From Marinospirillum alkaliphilum DSM 21637 (GTDB lineage: Bacteria; Pseudomonadota; Gammaproteobacteria; Pseudomonadales; Halomonadaceae): 64,000 nt of DNA. The position numbers and the translations under genes are program-made. The notes under the pieces are model-generated. The model worked only from the letters and a program-made list of their open reading frames with translations. It was not told the DNA's origin and searched no databases. Location: NCBI RefSeq assembly GCF_900119735.1, contig NZ_FPJW01000001.1, positions 124,001 through 188,000 of the forward strand, given 5' to 3'. Positions 53,085 to 62,283 of the stretch are shown here, in pieces. Numbering within the stretch: the first letter of the stretch is position 1; every line of letters starts with the position of its first letter.

Positions 53085-55067
53085 TCAGCCGACCAGGCGT
53101 CCGATCAGGCTGCGCTGGTCCACTTTCACTTCGCTCAATTCGACCTGAATCCGGTCGGTGAGACGGTAACGTATGGCGTCACCAATCATGATCCAGCCGT
53201 GTTCCGCATCGGCATTCATTTCTTCTTTCACGGCATGAATGCTGGAAGCGGGTACAAACACCACCGCACCATTGGCCTGCAGTCGGGCGCGCAGACCACC
53301 GCGGTTGATGCTGATGATTTCGGCATCAAAACGCTCGCCGATCTGTTCACTCAGGAAGCGGGCATAAAGCCAGTCCTTCACATCCCGTTCAGCCAGTCGG
53401 TTGATGCGACGGGCTGCGGTCAGTTGTTCGGTCAGGGTGTCTTCCAGCGGGTGCGGCGTGACACCGGCCAGCACTGCTTTGATCAAACGGTGGTTGACCA
53501 GATCGCCGTATTTGCGAATCGGTGATGTCCAGGTGGCGTACTGTTGCAGGCCCAGGCCAAAGTGCGGACCCGGCAGGATCGACAGCAGTGAATAACCCTG
53601 ATCCTTGCGCAGGCGCGCATCCAGCCAGCCGGATGGCAAGTCATCCAGTGCCAGTCGCAGGTGACGGAAACCGGCCAGGGTGTCCAGGGTTTCGGCATTA
53701 AAGGCTTCGCCGTGGTAATTCAGTCCCTGTTCTTCAATCAGCTTCAAGGCATGGCCGATTTTTTCAGGGTCAAAGCCCTGATGCACGTTGTAGATGCCCT
53801 GACCGACTTTTTCTGCCAGCAGGTCTGCTGCACAGGTGTTGGCCAGCAGCATGGCTTCCTCCACCATCTTGTGGGCCACTCGACGCTCTTCAGCAAGAAT
53901 GTCCGTGACCTTGCCATCGGCATCCAGCACAAAGCGGTAGTCCGGCTGGTCGCGGAACACCAGTGCATGATCATGTCGCCATTGCAGGCGGGTGGCAGCC
54001 AGTGCCTGTAATTGACGCAAGGCATTGGTCAGGCTGTCACTGGTCGGTTGCCAGTCGCCCTGACCCTCCAGCCAGTCGGATACCTTCTGGTAGTCCAGGC
54101 GGGCGCTGGACTGAATCCAGGCCGCAGTGAAGTCAGCCGGTCCGACCAGATTGCCAGCGGCATCAATGCGGATGCTGGCCACCAGTGCCGGGCGTTTCTG
54201 TCCTTCCATCAAGGAACAGAGATCGTCGGACAGGGTTTTCGGCAGCATGGTGACGGTGCGGGCCGGCAGGTAAAGGGTGAAGGCACGGGTGCGGGCCTCA
54301 ATGTCAGCGGCACTGCCTTCGAGCACATAAGCAGAAGGGTCAGCAATGGCGACTTTCAATTCCCAGCCACCGGCATCCAGCGGGGTGATGGCCAGTGCAT
54401 CGTCCATGTCCAGAGTGGAGTCACTGTCGATGGTGAAAAAGGCTTCTGCCGTCAGATCCTGGCGCACCAGCCCTTCCGGGTCGGTCAGGGTCCAGTCTTC
54501 TTCAATCACCGGTTGTTCATGGGGCAGGTCGTGCCGTGCCAGAATCACCCACCAGGGAGCGTAGTGATCCTCGGCAGTGGCAATCAACTGAGTGACTTCA
54601 ACAAAAAAGCTCTTGTCAGCCGGTTTCAGCGGATGGCGTTCCAGAAAAGCCACCACCCAGTCACCGTCCTTCAGGCTGCTTTCATCCAGCCCGGAAACAC
54701 TTTTGCCTTTTAACGGCTGCTTGATGGAGGGGTGATCAGGCACCACTGCCAGTTTGCCTTGCACCCGCTGGATGCGGCCGATGAAACGGCTCAGGCTAGC
54801 TTCCAGCAATTCCTCGGGTTCAGCGGTCTGGCGCTGTTCACCCTTCTTGTCGGTTTCTTCATGCAGGGCGGCGCGCACCAGATCACCGTGCAGCACCAGC
54901 TTCATCTGCGGTGGTGGCACAAAATAACTTTTGCCGTCTTCGGTTTCCAGAAAACCAAAACCCTTGTCAGTGGCCTTGATGCGCCCTTCCACACGCGGTG
55001 TGGACTCACGCAACTGGGATTTCAGCTGCGACAGCAGGGCGTTGTTTTTCAGCAGAGCATTTTGCAT
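53085..55067 (-). CDS. rnb: Exoribonuclease II (RNase II)
   Basis: 3'-5' exoribonuclease of 660 residues; aligns with E. coli RNase II from end to end. N-terminal cold-shock domains (RIKATDKGFGFLETEDGKSYFVPPPQMK), RNB catalytic core with the Mg-binding aspartates at D214, D220, D222 and D223 (FFTIDSDSTLDMDDALAI), GIYNVHQGFDP and GPHFGLGLQQYATWTSPIRKYGD, and a C-terminal S1 domain. It degrades single-stranded mRNA processively. The ATG at 55067 gives an E. coli-like start (NALLKNNALLSQLKSQL); another ATG 24 bp upstream is less likely. Confidence 0.94.
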   Translation of the reverse strand: MQNALLKNNALLSQLKSQLRESTPRVEGRIKATDKGFGFLETEDGKSYFVPPPQMKLVLHGDLVRAALHEETDKKGEQRQTAEPEELLEASLSRFIGRIQRVQGKLAVVPDHPSIKQPLKGKSVSGLDESSLKDGDWVVAFLERHPLKPADKSFFVEVTQLIATAEDHYAPWWVILARHDLPHEQPVIEEDWTLTDPEGLVRQDLTAEAFFTIDSDSTLDMDDALAITPLDAGGWELKVAIADPSAYVLEGSAADIEARTRAFTLYLPARTVTMLPKTLSDDLCSLMEGQKRPALVASIRIDAAGNLVGPADFTAAWIQSSARLDYQKVSDWLEGQGDWQPTSDSLTNALRQLQALAATRLQWRHDHALVFRDQPDYRFVLDADGKVTDILAEERRVAHKMVEEAMLLANTCAADLLAEKVGQGIYNVHQGFDPEKIGHALKLIEEQGLNYHGEAFNAETLDTLAGFRHLRLALDDLPSGWLDARLRKDQGYSLLSILPGPHFGLGLQQYATWTSPIRKYGDLVNHRLIKAVLAGVTPHPLEDTLTEQLTAARRINRLAERDVKDWLYARFLSEQIGERFDAEIISINRGGLRARLQANGAVVFVPASSIHAVKEEMNADAEHGWIMIGDAIRYRLTDRIQVELSEVKVDQRSLIGRLVG

Positions 55068-55113
55068 GGAACCAACCTGTTCAGACGGCAAAAAAGAAGG
55101 GGCTCACTATACC

Positions 55114-55168
55114 GCCAGCCGGTGACGAAACAAGCCTTTTTGGGTAAACAGGCTTTTTTCCGGCTGGC
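55114..55168 (-). terminator. Nested hairpin terminator before rnb
   Basis: Perfect 9-bp arms GCCAGCCGG (55114-55122) and CCGGCTGGC (55160-55168) enclose a second stem AAGCC/GGCTT with T/A runs. It lies 24 bp past the stop of the small membrane-protein gene and upstream of rnb on the same strand, so it could end the former or act as a leader structure of the latter. Confidence 0.65.
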
Positions 55169-55191
55169 ACCTTGTGTGGGTCGGCAAGGGG

Positions 55192-55416
55192 TTATTCAGC
55201 AGGCCGGTCCGGGATCATGAATTGCTGAATCTGCATCTGGCGCATTTCACTGGGGCTGGGGCCGACAAAATGCCCGTACCAGACCGGAGCGGTGCCAATC
55301 AGGAAACCGGCGACTGCCAGCGCGGTGCCCAGCGTGCGGCGTTTTTCCCGCAGGGTCAGGCCAAGAATCACAATCACCACGCCAATGAAGTGCAGAAACA
55401 CAATGCTGGGTGCCAT
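55192..55416 (-). CDS. Small membrane protein of unknown function
   Basis: A 74-residue protein with two hydrophobic helices (IVFLHFIGVVIVILGLTL and GTALAVAGFLIGTAPVWYG) joined by a basic REKRR turn, and a polar C-terminus (SPSEMRQMQIQQFMIPDRPAE). AGGACC lies 6 bases before the ATG. It is not recognised as a named family. Hydrophobicity, ribosome site and a downstream hairpin support it as a real gene. It lies between rnb and a divergent nitrilase-family gene. Confidence 0.65.
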   Translation of the reverse strand: MAPSIVFLHFIGVVIVILGLTLREKRRTLGTALAVAGFLIGTAPVWYGHFVGPSPSEMRQMQIQQFMIPDRPAE

Positions 55417-55499
55417 AAAAAGGGTCCTGTTGTTAAACTTCGAAATCAGGTTTCGGATTCTACCCCATTCATCTTGCTGATTTCATTGCCGGAGCGCTT

Positions 55500-56333
55500 A
55501 TGTTGCATCCCCGCAGTTTTTCCCACCAACAGGCTGAAGTCATGCTGGCTGCAGTGCAGATGACCAGCAGTGAAGACTGGGCCCACAATCGTGACACGGC
55601 TGCCCGACTGCTGGCCGAGGCAGCAGGTTCCGGTGCAGAACTGGTGGCCTTGCCGGAGTTTTTCCCGTTATTACATCGGGATGAACAGGCCAAATTTGCC
55701 CTGGCTGAACAGGATGGGCAGGGGCCCATGCAGGATTTTCTGGCTGAGCAGGCGCAGCGACTGGGTATCTGGCTGGTGGGTGGCAGTGTACCGTTAAAAA
55801 GCCCGTTTCCTGATCGACTCACCAACACCTGCCTGGTGTATGGCCCGGACGGCGGTCGGGTGGCTCGTTATGACAAGATTCACCTGTTTGGTTTTCAGCG
55901 CGGGGAAGAGCGTTACAACGAAGCCAGCAGCTTTGTGCCGGGTGATCAGCCGGTGACCTTTGATACTCCCTTTGGTCGGGTGGGGCTGGGCATCTGTTAT
56001 GACCTGCGTTTCCCTGAGCTGTTTCGCCAGTTGGACAGTGTTGACCTGCTGGTGTTGCCTTCGGCCTTTACGGTGCCGACCGGACGGGCGCACTGGGAGT
56101 TGTTGCTGCGTGCCAGGGCGGTGGAAAATCTCTGTTACCTGCTGGCACCGGCACAGGCCGGTGAACATGCCAGTGGCCGTCGCACCTGGGGGCATTCAAT
56201 GCTGGTCGATCCCTGGGGGGAGGTGCTGGCCTGTCTGCCGGAAGGTGAGGGTGTGATAACCGGTATGTTCAGCAGCCAGCGGCTGGCCGAGCTGCGTCAG
56301 CAGTTACCCGCACTTGAGCATCGCCGTCTGTAA
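55500..56333 (+). CDS. Nitrilase-family carbon-nitrogen hydrolase (Nit1-like amidase)
   Basis: Carbon-nitrogen hydrolase of 277 residues. The catalytic triad is visible: E53 (LVALPEFFPLL), K126 (ARYDKIHLFGF) and C166 (GLGICYDLRFPEL). The blocks are closest to the Nit1/Nit2-type amidases that clear deaminated glutathione or omega-amides. GGAG lies 5 bases before the ATG at 55500. It is probably a stand-alone housekeeping gene, divergent from the small membrane protein. Confidence 0.87.
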   Translation: MLHPRSFSHQQAEVMLAAVQMTSSEDWAHNRDTAARLLAEAAGSGAELVALPEFFPLLHRDEQAKFALAEQDGQGPMQDFLAEQAQRLGIWLVGGSVPLKSPFPDRLTNTCLVYGPDGGRVARYDKIHLFGFQRGEERYNEASSFVPGDQPVTFDTPFGRVGLGICYDLRFPELFRQLDSVDLLVLPSAFTVPTGRAHWELLLRARAVENLCYLLAPAQAGEHASGRRTWGHSMLVDPWGEVLACLPEGEGVITGMFSSQRLAELRQQLPALEHRRL

Positions 56334-56369
56334 GCAGTCATTGCGCCCGGACAGCTCAGCACGGTCTAC

Positions 56370-56756
56370 TCAGGAAAAGGGTTTTTCCGGTACCCCGTTT
56401 TTAATCCACAGCTCCAGCAGTTCTTTCAGGACCGGCAAGGGTGACTGTTCCGGCTCCCGTTCAGCGGTCAGCAGGGTGACCGGGCCAGTCTGCAGGGCAT
56501 GGATCAGTTCATCGGTCTTGTCGGGCTGCTGGTAGAGTTCGTCGCGGTAATAACGGGCAAAGTTTTTCCAGTCCAGTTCACCCTGGGCCAGCTGACGCTT
56601 CAGGCCACTGCTGGGTGCCACCTGCTGACACCAGAGGTCGATGTCCAGATCCCGCTGATCCCGCCCGTGTGGCAACAGTCGATCCACCAGAATGCGGGTG
56701 CCATCCTGCGTTTCTTTGGGGGCGTAAAGCCATTTGATGTGGAGCTTGTCGGTCAT
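56370..56756 (-). CDS. DUF488-family protein
   Basis: A 128-residue cytoplasmic protein. The features KWLYAPKETQDGTRILVDRLLPHGRDQRDLDIDLWCQQVAPSSGLKRQL and VTLLTAEREPEQSPLPVLKELLE match the DUF488 (YeaO-like) family, although the usual WPRG motif is LPHG here. Function unknown. It converges on the nitrilase gene (36-bp gap) and is divergent from the DUF1266 gene. Confidence 0.78.
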   Translation of the reverse strand: MTDKLHIKWLYAPKETQDGTRILVDRLLPHGRDQRDLDIDLWCQQVAPSSGLKRQLAQGELDWKNFARYYRDELYQQPDKTDELIHALQTGPVTLLTAEREPEQSPLPVLKELLELWIKNGVPEKPFS

Positions 56757-56842
56757 GGCTGGATTCCCTGTGCAATTGGCCTGACGCTGGCGCGTGTCTC
56801 AGTTAGAATAGGCCACTTTATCTTGTTCCCGCGGGGGTTCTT

Positions 56843-59290
56843 TTGTCTGTCTCCTTGTCCGATTGGCTGCGTCCTTTCATTTCCCTGTCTTGTGATGACC
56901 GCGAGACAGGAGAGATTTTAGCCGAATGTCGCCTGTCGCAGCTAGCGGATGCTTACCCGTTTCTGTATCTCTGTTGGCAGCAGTCCACTGCTTCTTCCTT
57001 GATCAACGGCTTGCTGGTGGTTCAGGCCATGCAGCGGCTGCACTGGATCAGCGAAGCAGAGGCAGATGCCTGGCAGGGGTTGTTTGCCCGCCATTTGTTG
57101 TTGCGTTTTCCCCGCTGGCAGACCTGGCTGGCGGAACTGGAGCATGAAGGTTTTTCAGCACCCCGGTTACAGCAACTGGCAACCGCTGATTTTTCCGCCT
57201 GGAACCAGCTGGAGCAACCGGCGGAATCCCTGGCGGCTTTAACTCGGCGTTTGCCGGAGCCACTGCGGGTGCGCAGCACCCCGATGGGTTATGCACTGGC
57301 AGTGCGTGCATCCAGTTTTGTGGTTTATGGTCAGCCGTTGAATGACCCGGAGCTGTTGCGTCAGCGTTTCTGGCCAGATGTGCAGGCCACCCTGAATGAT
57401 TATTGGCAGGTGCATTCCGCCACTGATTGCCGCCAGCTGCTCTATTGGTTGTGCGGACAGGGTCAGCGTTATGCCTGGCAGCTGGATTTTCAGTGGTTGC
57501 AGCAGGCTTCTGATGAAGACCATGAACTTTGGCGCAGTGAACTGCCGGAAGGGTTTGATGGTTATGGTGACCTTCTGGAAACGCTGGTCGAATTGCCCCA
57601 GCTGGATGTGGCCGCCTGGGACTGGGTACGCATGGCGGACCTGGCACTGGCCGGATATCTGGCCGGTTACCTGACCGCCACCGAATGGCGCAGTGTGGCG
57701 CTGGTGGCCCTGTGGCTGCTGCGCAGCCAGTATCAGAACTGGCAACAACTGCGTGACAGTTACCTGCTGGGTTATCAGCTGTGGCAGACCCAGACCAGTT
57801 TCACCCTCAGCCCCGAGCTGGAGCAGACCTGGGCACTGCTGACGGAATCGCCCTTTTCACCCTGCAATCAACTGGACTGGCAGGCCCTGTCTCTGGATCA
57901 CCCGGATTTTCGTGATGCCATCCAGCATTTTTCCGCCCGCCTGGATGATCCACTGTTGCTGGGTTGCCTGGTTGCCAGCCTGCGGGATGATGCCTGCCTG
58001 CTGACCGGTCTGGAACCGGGTAGTCTGCCCGCTTCACGGCGCAATGATGCACGTGAATACCTGTTTGCCGGGCTCGACATCCAGGCTGAAGAAGGCCTGA
58101 CCACTACGCTGGCGCGTTTCTGGCAGCCGGGACGGGTGCATCATTATGATCAACTGGCGCTGAATGCACGGGTCGGACGGATTCCCCAGTTGCCTGACAA
58201 TCTGGCGGCAGTGCCGGAAGTCTGGGATGCCTGGCAACAACAGGCCCCCTTGCTGGCTGATCTGGTGAAGCAGCCCGCCGGGGTGGTGATGGCGGAAAAG
58301 TATGCCTTTTATCTGGTCAAGGCACTGGAAACCGGCCATTACCCGGAAACTGAAGCCCGCCAACTGGCGCTGGCACTCAAGGATTACCTGAGCTGGCACT
58401 ACCCTTCCGCCATGCAATTATTAAAAGCCTGGCAGGGCTGGGATGAAGTGCTGACTCTTGGCGGTGAGGAAAAACCCCTGCAGGCTGAACTGGAATGGCA
58501 CCTGAAAGATCCCGGCAGCCTGTTCCGCTTCCTGCCCTGGAAACGCCCGCCCACCCGTTTCACCGAACCGGGTAAACCGGTCAGTGAAGCCGATCTGGCG
58601 ACACTGAATCTGGTTGGGCCGCTGACCGGCATTCACTGGTCCTGGCCGGAAAAACTGCCGATGGGCCCACGTGAGGAGCTGCGCAATCTGCTGCAGGAAA
58701 CTCACCTGTTCCAGCAGGAAGAAGATCTCAAGGACTACCTGAATCACCTGTTCCAGGCCGGTGACCGTCAGGAGTTCATGATTGCCTTTTCACCCTTCAC
58801 CCTGAATCCGGCCAGGCTCGATATCGAAATCGAAACCCATGAGCAGGAAGAGCGGGATGAAGAGCAGGAAGCCTATTACCAGCGGCTGTTGCGGGTGAAG
58901 CACAATACCCTGGGCATCAATGATGTGGACCTGGCCGCCTGGGACATGGTGCAGCTGGTGGATCTGGCGGTGGCCGGTTATCAACTGGACTGGCTGGACG
59001 ATGCTGAGCTGCTGGACTGGCTGGCGCGGATACGCGGCCTGATCACCCGTGAATACCACGGTTGGGCAGACTTTGCCCGTGCCCTGCTGGCCGGTTACAA
59101 CTTCTTTATGAATGAAAGTGACAACCGCGCTGAACTGCTGGAAGTTTTCAGTCAGCGACTGCTGAGCCTGTTGATTGCAGTACCGCCCCAGGGCGGCCTC
59201 TGGTACACCCTGGCCTGGCCGGGTGAACGCCAGCGCGACTGGCATCAGCAGGCGACGGCACTGGGCAGTGCTCGCCGCCGATTACACTGA
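56843..59290 (+). CDS. Large protein with two DUF1266 domains
   Basis: An 815-residue soluble protein, rich in Trp, Leu and Gln, with no signal peptide. Two copies of the DUF1266 core are present. Copy 1 at about 257-315 is [20 protein letters not shown]...[24 protein letters not shown]. Copy 2 at about 699-756 is [20 protein letters not shown]...[24 protein letters not shown] segment at residues 50-97 may be a third, degenerate copy. DUF1266 proteins (for example YbeU/YbeR) are usually single-domain and uncharacterised. TTG start with GGGGG upstream; no nearby ATG fits. It ends 4 bp before the nuclease gene. Confidence 0.8.
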   Translation: MSVSLSDWLRPFISLSCDDRETGEILAECRLSQLADAYPFLYLCWQQSTASSLINGLLVVQAMQRLHWISEAEADAWQGLFARHLLLRFPRWQTWLAELEHEGFSAPRLQQLATADFSAWNQLEQPAESLAALTRRLPEPLRVRSTPMGYALAVRASSFVVYGQPLNDPELLRQRFWPDVQATLNDYWQVHSATDCRQLLYWLCGQGQRYAWQLDFQWLQQASDEDHELWRSELPEGFDGYGDLLETLVELPQLDVAAWDWVRMADLALAGYLAGYLTATEWRSVALVALWLLRSQYQNWQQLRDSYLLGYQLWQTQTSFTLSPELEQTWALLTESPFSPCNQLDWQALSLDHPDFRDAIQHFSARLDDPLLLGCLVASLRDDACLLTGLEPGSLPASRRNDAREYLFAGLDIQAEEGLTTTLARFWQPGRVHHYDQLALNARVGRIPQLPDNLAAVPEVWDAWQQQAPLLADLVKQPAGVVMAEKYAFYLVKALETGHYPETEARQLALALKDYLSWHYPSAMQLLKAWQGWDEVLTLGGEEKPLQAELEWHLKDPGSLFRFLPWKRPPTRFTEPGKPVSEADLATLNLVGPLTGIHWSWPEKLPMGPREELRNLLQETHLFQQEEDLKDYLNHLFQAGDRQEFMIAFSPFTLNPARLDIEIETHEQEERDEEQEAYYQRLLRVKHNTLGINDVDLAAWDMVQLVDLAVAGYQLDWLDDAELLDWLARIRGLITREYHGWADFARALLAGYNFFMNESDNRAELLEVFSQRLLSLLIAVPPQGGLWYTLAWPGERQRDWHQQATALGSARRRLH

Positions 59291-59294
59291 ACCG

Positions 59295-60062
59295 ATGAAA
59301 ATTGTATCCTGGAATTGCAATGGCGCACTGAGGCGAAAGTTGGCACAGGCTGATAGCCTTGATGCTGATGTGCTAGTGATTCAAGAGTGCGAAGACCCGG
59401 CTTGCTCTACGGACGAATACAAAGCATGGGCAGGGAGTTATCTCTGGATTGGTGAGTCAAAAAATCGTGGTATTGGTGTGTTTCCTAAAAAAGGCTGCAC
59501 AGTTCAACGCTTAAACTGGAGTGGCTTTTTTCATTTGCCTGGTCTGCAAAGTCAAAGTGAAACGCTATGCTGGAGCACAGAAGACCTTCGTTTGTTTTTG
59601 CCATTCACAATTAATGAAAAGATCACTGTATTGGCTGTATGGACCAAAGGCAGTAATAACGAGTCCTTTGGTTACATTGGGCAATTCTGGAAGTACCTTC
59701 AAATTCACCGCTCAGACTTGCACAAGCCTGGCACGGTCATTCTTGGCGACTTCAACAGTAATTGTGTTTGGGACAAACCAGATCGCTGGTGGAATCACTC
59801 GGATGTAGTGGCGGAACTCAGTGTGCTGGGATTTCAGAGCCAGTATCATCATGACTCAGGGGAACAGCAGGGGTGTGAAACCCGGCCAACTTTCTTCTTG
59901 CAGCGTAATCTCCAAAAACCCTATCACATAGACTATTTTTTCACGTCCTCGGACCTAACCGAGTCGTCGGAGCTGTCAGTGGGCGGCTATGAAGACTGGA
60001 TACCCTTCAGTGACCATATGCCTATGACCCTGCTGCTGGGAGGGGATAAATGGATCCATTAG
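59295..60062 (+). CDS. Endonuclease/exonuclease/phosphatase-family protein
   Basis: A 255-residue EEP-fold protein. Catalytic blocks: [26 protein letters not shown] (metal glutamate), [17 protein letters not shown]-like TRPTFF and YHIDYFF...[11 protein letters not shown] (final D-H pair). Similar proteins are annotated as AP-endonuclease-like or of unknown role. It starts 4 bp after the DUF1266 stop but its base composition is visibly more A/T-rich and its codon use differs from both neighbours. A 122-bp palindrome follows. This suggests a separately acquired gene. Confidence 0.82.
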   Translation: MKIVSWNCNGALRRKLAQADSLDADVLVIQECEDPACSTDEYKAWAGSYLWIGESKNRGIGVFPKKGCTVQRLNWSGFFHLPGLQSQSETLCWSTEDLRLFLPFTINEKITVLAVWTKGSNNESFGYIGQFWKYLQIHRSDLHKPGTVILGDFNSNCVWDKPDRWWNHSDVVAELSVLGFQSQYHHDSGEQQGCETRPTFFLQRNLQKPYHIDYFFTSSDLTESSELSVGGYEDWIPFSDHMPMTLLLGGDKWIH

Positions 60063-60204
60063 CTTTAGCTGTTGGTTTCCTGCTACGTTGCTCATAACCA
60101 ACTGTTGTAGTGCGTTTATATTTTGCCAGCCTACCACCGAGTGTTGTAATTGCTGCGCTTCACGGCCAGTGATTGGTTAAGTCAGTTAAGTAGACAGGCT
60201 AAAA

Positions 60205-60326
60205 GATTCACGTTATGAGCGCAGGCCAGGCAAGGCGAAATTGACCGAGAAAGCGCAGTTTACACGTAGTAAATGAGCATTTTGAGGTCAATTTCAACGC
60301 AGCATGGCCAAGCGCAATAGTGAATC
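60205..60326. repeat. 122-bp imperfect palindrome (ERIC/REP-like element)
   Basis: Outer arms GATTCAC (60205-60211) and GTGAATC (60320-60326); inner arms GGCCA/TGGCC, GAAATTGACC/GGTCAATTTC and, at the centre, TTTAC-ACGTA-GTAAA. The whole 122 bp can fold into one long cruciform. It ends at the base before the stop codon of the convergent GST-like gene. The remaining spacer (60063-60204) shows no gene. By length and shape it resembles intergenic repeat families; whether other copies exist cannot be seen in this window. Confidence 0.85.
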
Positions 60327-61301
60327 CTAGCTGCGCCCGTGGGGGCTATCCAGGTCCAGTAGTGGTCCTTCAGGCACCACCCGGGTGGGGTTGATCATGT
60401 CGTGGCTCTGGTAGTAGTGGCCTTTGATGTGCTGGAAATCAACGGTTTCCTTCACGCCGGGCCACTGGTACAACTCTTTCAGGTAACCCTGCAGGTTGGG
60501 ATAGTCGGCAATGCGGCGCAGGTTGCATTTGAAGTGCCCGACATAAACGGCATCAAAACGGATCAGGGTGGTGAACAGCCGCCAGTCGGCTTCGGTCACC
60601 TGATCACCACAGAGATAACGCTGCTCACCCAGCCGTGTTTCCAGCCAGTCCAGCGCCTTGAACAGCGGAACCACAGCTTCTTCATAGGCCTCCTGGCTGG
60701 TGGCAAAACCTGCCTTGTAAACCCCGTTGTTGATCTCGTCATACACCCGCGCATTCACTGCATCAATTTCACTGCAAAGATGATCGGGATAGTAGTCCCC
60801 GGCAAGGGCACCGATACCATCAAAGGCTGAATTGAACATGCGAATGATGTCGGCAGATTCATTACTGACAATGGTTTGCCGGTGTTTGTCCCACAGCACC
60901 GGCACGGTGACGCGGCCGGAATAGTCCGGGTCTGCCTGAGTGTAAATCCGGTGCATGTAATCCGCCTGAAACAGCGCGTCAGCAATCACTCCGGGGCCGG
61001 GTTCAAAGGTCCAGCCGTGTTCAGCCATGTACCAGTGCACCACGGATACATCAATCAAGGCTTCCAGCCCTTTCAGGCGACGAAAGATCAGGGTGCGGTG
61101 AGCCCAGGGACAAGCCAGTGACACATACAGGTGATAACGACCACCCTCGGCCTTGAATCCTGCCTTGCCGCTGGGACCGGCTGAACCATCAGCGGTGATC
61201 CAGTTGCGGAACTGACTTCTGGAACGCTCAAAACGTCCGCCGGTTTCTTCGGTGTCATACCACTGATCGTGCCACTGACCTTCAACAAGCAAGCCCATCA
61301 A
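60327..61301 (-). CDS. Glutathionyl-hydroquinone reductase (YqjG-like GST)
   Basis: GST-superfamily protein of 324 residues. The Xi-class active site is YVSLACPWAHRTLIFRRLKGLE (catalytic Cys at about residue 64, CPWAHR), followed by VPVLWDKHRQTIVSNESADIIRMFN and the C-terminal DQVTEADWRLFTTLIRFDAVYVGHFKCN. The family reduces glutathionyl-hydroquinones from quinone stress. It is not linked to a specific catabolic operon here, though it would help with quinones from aromatic metabolism. The stop codon abuts the palindromic element. Confidence 0.9.
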   Translation of the reverse strand: MMGLLVEGQWHDQWYDTEETGGRFERSRSQFRNWITADGSAGPSGKAGFKAEGGRYHLYVSLACPWAHRTLIFRRLKGLEALIDVSVVHWYMAEHGWTFEPGPGVIADALFQADYMHRIYTQADPDYSGRVTVPVLWDKHRQTIVSNESADIIRMFNSAFDGIGALAGDYYPDHLCSEIDAVNARVYDEINNGVYKAGFATSQEAYEEAVVPLFKALDWLETRLGEQRYLCGDQVTEADWRLFTTLIRFDAVYVGHFKCNLRRIADYPNLQGYLKELYQWPGVKETVDFQHIKGHYYQSHDMINPTRVVPEGPLLDLDSPHGRS

Positions 61302-61375
61302 TCTCTCCAGTGCAGTTATTCTGTATTATCAGAAAGTTATTCTAAAAGAATCAGACCCCTGCAACTGCCGCAGGT

Positions 61376-62272
61376 TCAGGGTGCAGGCAATACATCCACC
61401 GCCACATGCAGATCATGTGCGCCGCCACCATTCATCACGCCTTTCAGCGGGGTGACATCAGCATAGTCCCTTCCCCAGCCGAGTGTCAGGTAACGCTCGG
61501 AAGGGGTGCTGCCGTTGGTGGGGTCAATTTCCATCCAGCCCCAACTGGGCACAAATACACCCAGCCAGGCGTGGCTGGCGTCAGCCCCCAGCAGTTTTTC
61601 CTGCCCCGGTGGTGGCAGGGTTTCCAGATAACCACTGACATAACGGGCGGCCAGACCGATGGAACGCAAGGCCCCGATGGCCAGGTGGGCAAAGTCCTGA
61701 CACACCCCCTTGCGATTGTGCAGCACATCCAGCACCGGCGTGGCCAGGGTACTGAATTCCGGGTCGTATTTGAATTCGGTGAAAATGCGTCGATTCAGGT
61801 GCAGGATGGCTTCAATCAGCGGACGGCCCGGTGTGAAACTTTCCATGGCAAACTCGGCCAGCTCCGGTTGACGACGGATGAAGGGGGAGTCCAGGGTGAA
61901 CAGTCGGGCTTCCAGGCAAGCGGCCTCGGTGACCGGGTTCTGGTGGTGGCTGCCGGGTGCCATCTGTTCAGCCACGGTTTCCCAGGGGGTGGTCATGCCG
62001 ATGTCCGGTTGCGGGCGTGGCTGGGTAGTGACCTGGCTTTCCACCGTCACTTCCAGACTGTCATGGATGTCCTGAATGGCAAAATACACCACTCGATTTC
62101 CAAAAAAATCACGCCGTTCATGCTGGCGCAGCGGTTCCGGGGTGATGATCAGTCGGGTGTTTTCACACTTCTGCCAGGGCAGGTCCCGCAACAGCAGTCG
62201 TGCCTCGTTGTGGCTGAGGGTGACACTGCTGGTGTAGTCGTAACGGGTGGTGTGGCGCAGCAGGTATTTCAT
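61376..62272 (-). CDS. Transglutaminase-like cysteine protease family protein
   Basis: A 298-residue protein with the bacterial transglutaminase-N domain (YLLRHTTRYDYTSSVTLSHNEARLLLRD) and the transglutaminase core: nucleophile in NRKGVCQDFAHLAIGALRSIGLAARYVSGYLE, then DASHAWLGVFVPSWGWMEIDPTNGS (His and Asp). The ATG at 62272 has GAGAG upstream and matches family starts. It follows the ATP-grasp/alpha-E gene by 11 bp on the same strand. This gene set is conserved in many bacteria and proposed to make or process peptide-like conjugates; its physiological role is not established. Confidence 0.88.
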   Translation of the reverse strand: MKYLLRHTTRYDYTSSVTLSHNEARLLLRDLPWQKCENTRLIITPEPLRQHERRDFFGNRVVYFAIQDIHDSLEVTVESQVTTQPRPQPDIGMTTPWETVAEQMAPGSHHQNPVTEAACLEARLFTLDSPFIRRQPELAEFAMESFTPGRPLIEAILHLNRRIFTEFKYDPEFSTLATPVLDVLHNRKGVCQDFAHLAIGALRSIGLAARYVSGYLETLPPPGQEKLLGADASHAWLGVFVPSWGWMEIDPTNGSTPSERYLTLGWGRDYADVTPLKGVMNGGGAHDLHVAVDVLPAP

Positions 62273-62283
62273 GTTGACGGCTC

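Noticed and set aside
60063-60204. Integron attC site near the EEP nuclease
   Set aside because: A GTTAAGT core-like heptamer is present, but no matching inverse core or attC-type paired boxes were found and there is no integrase.
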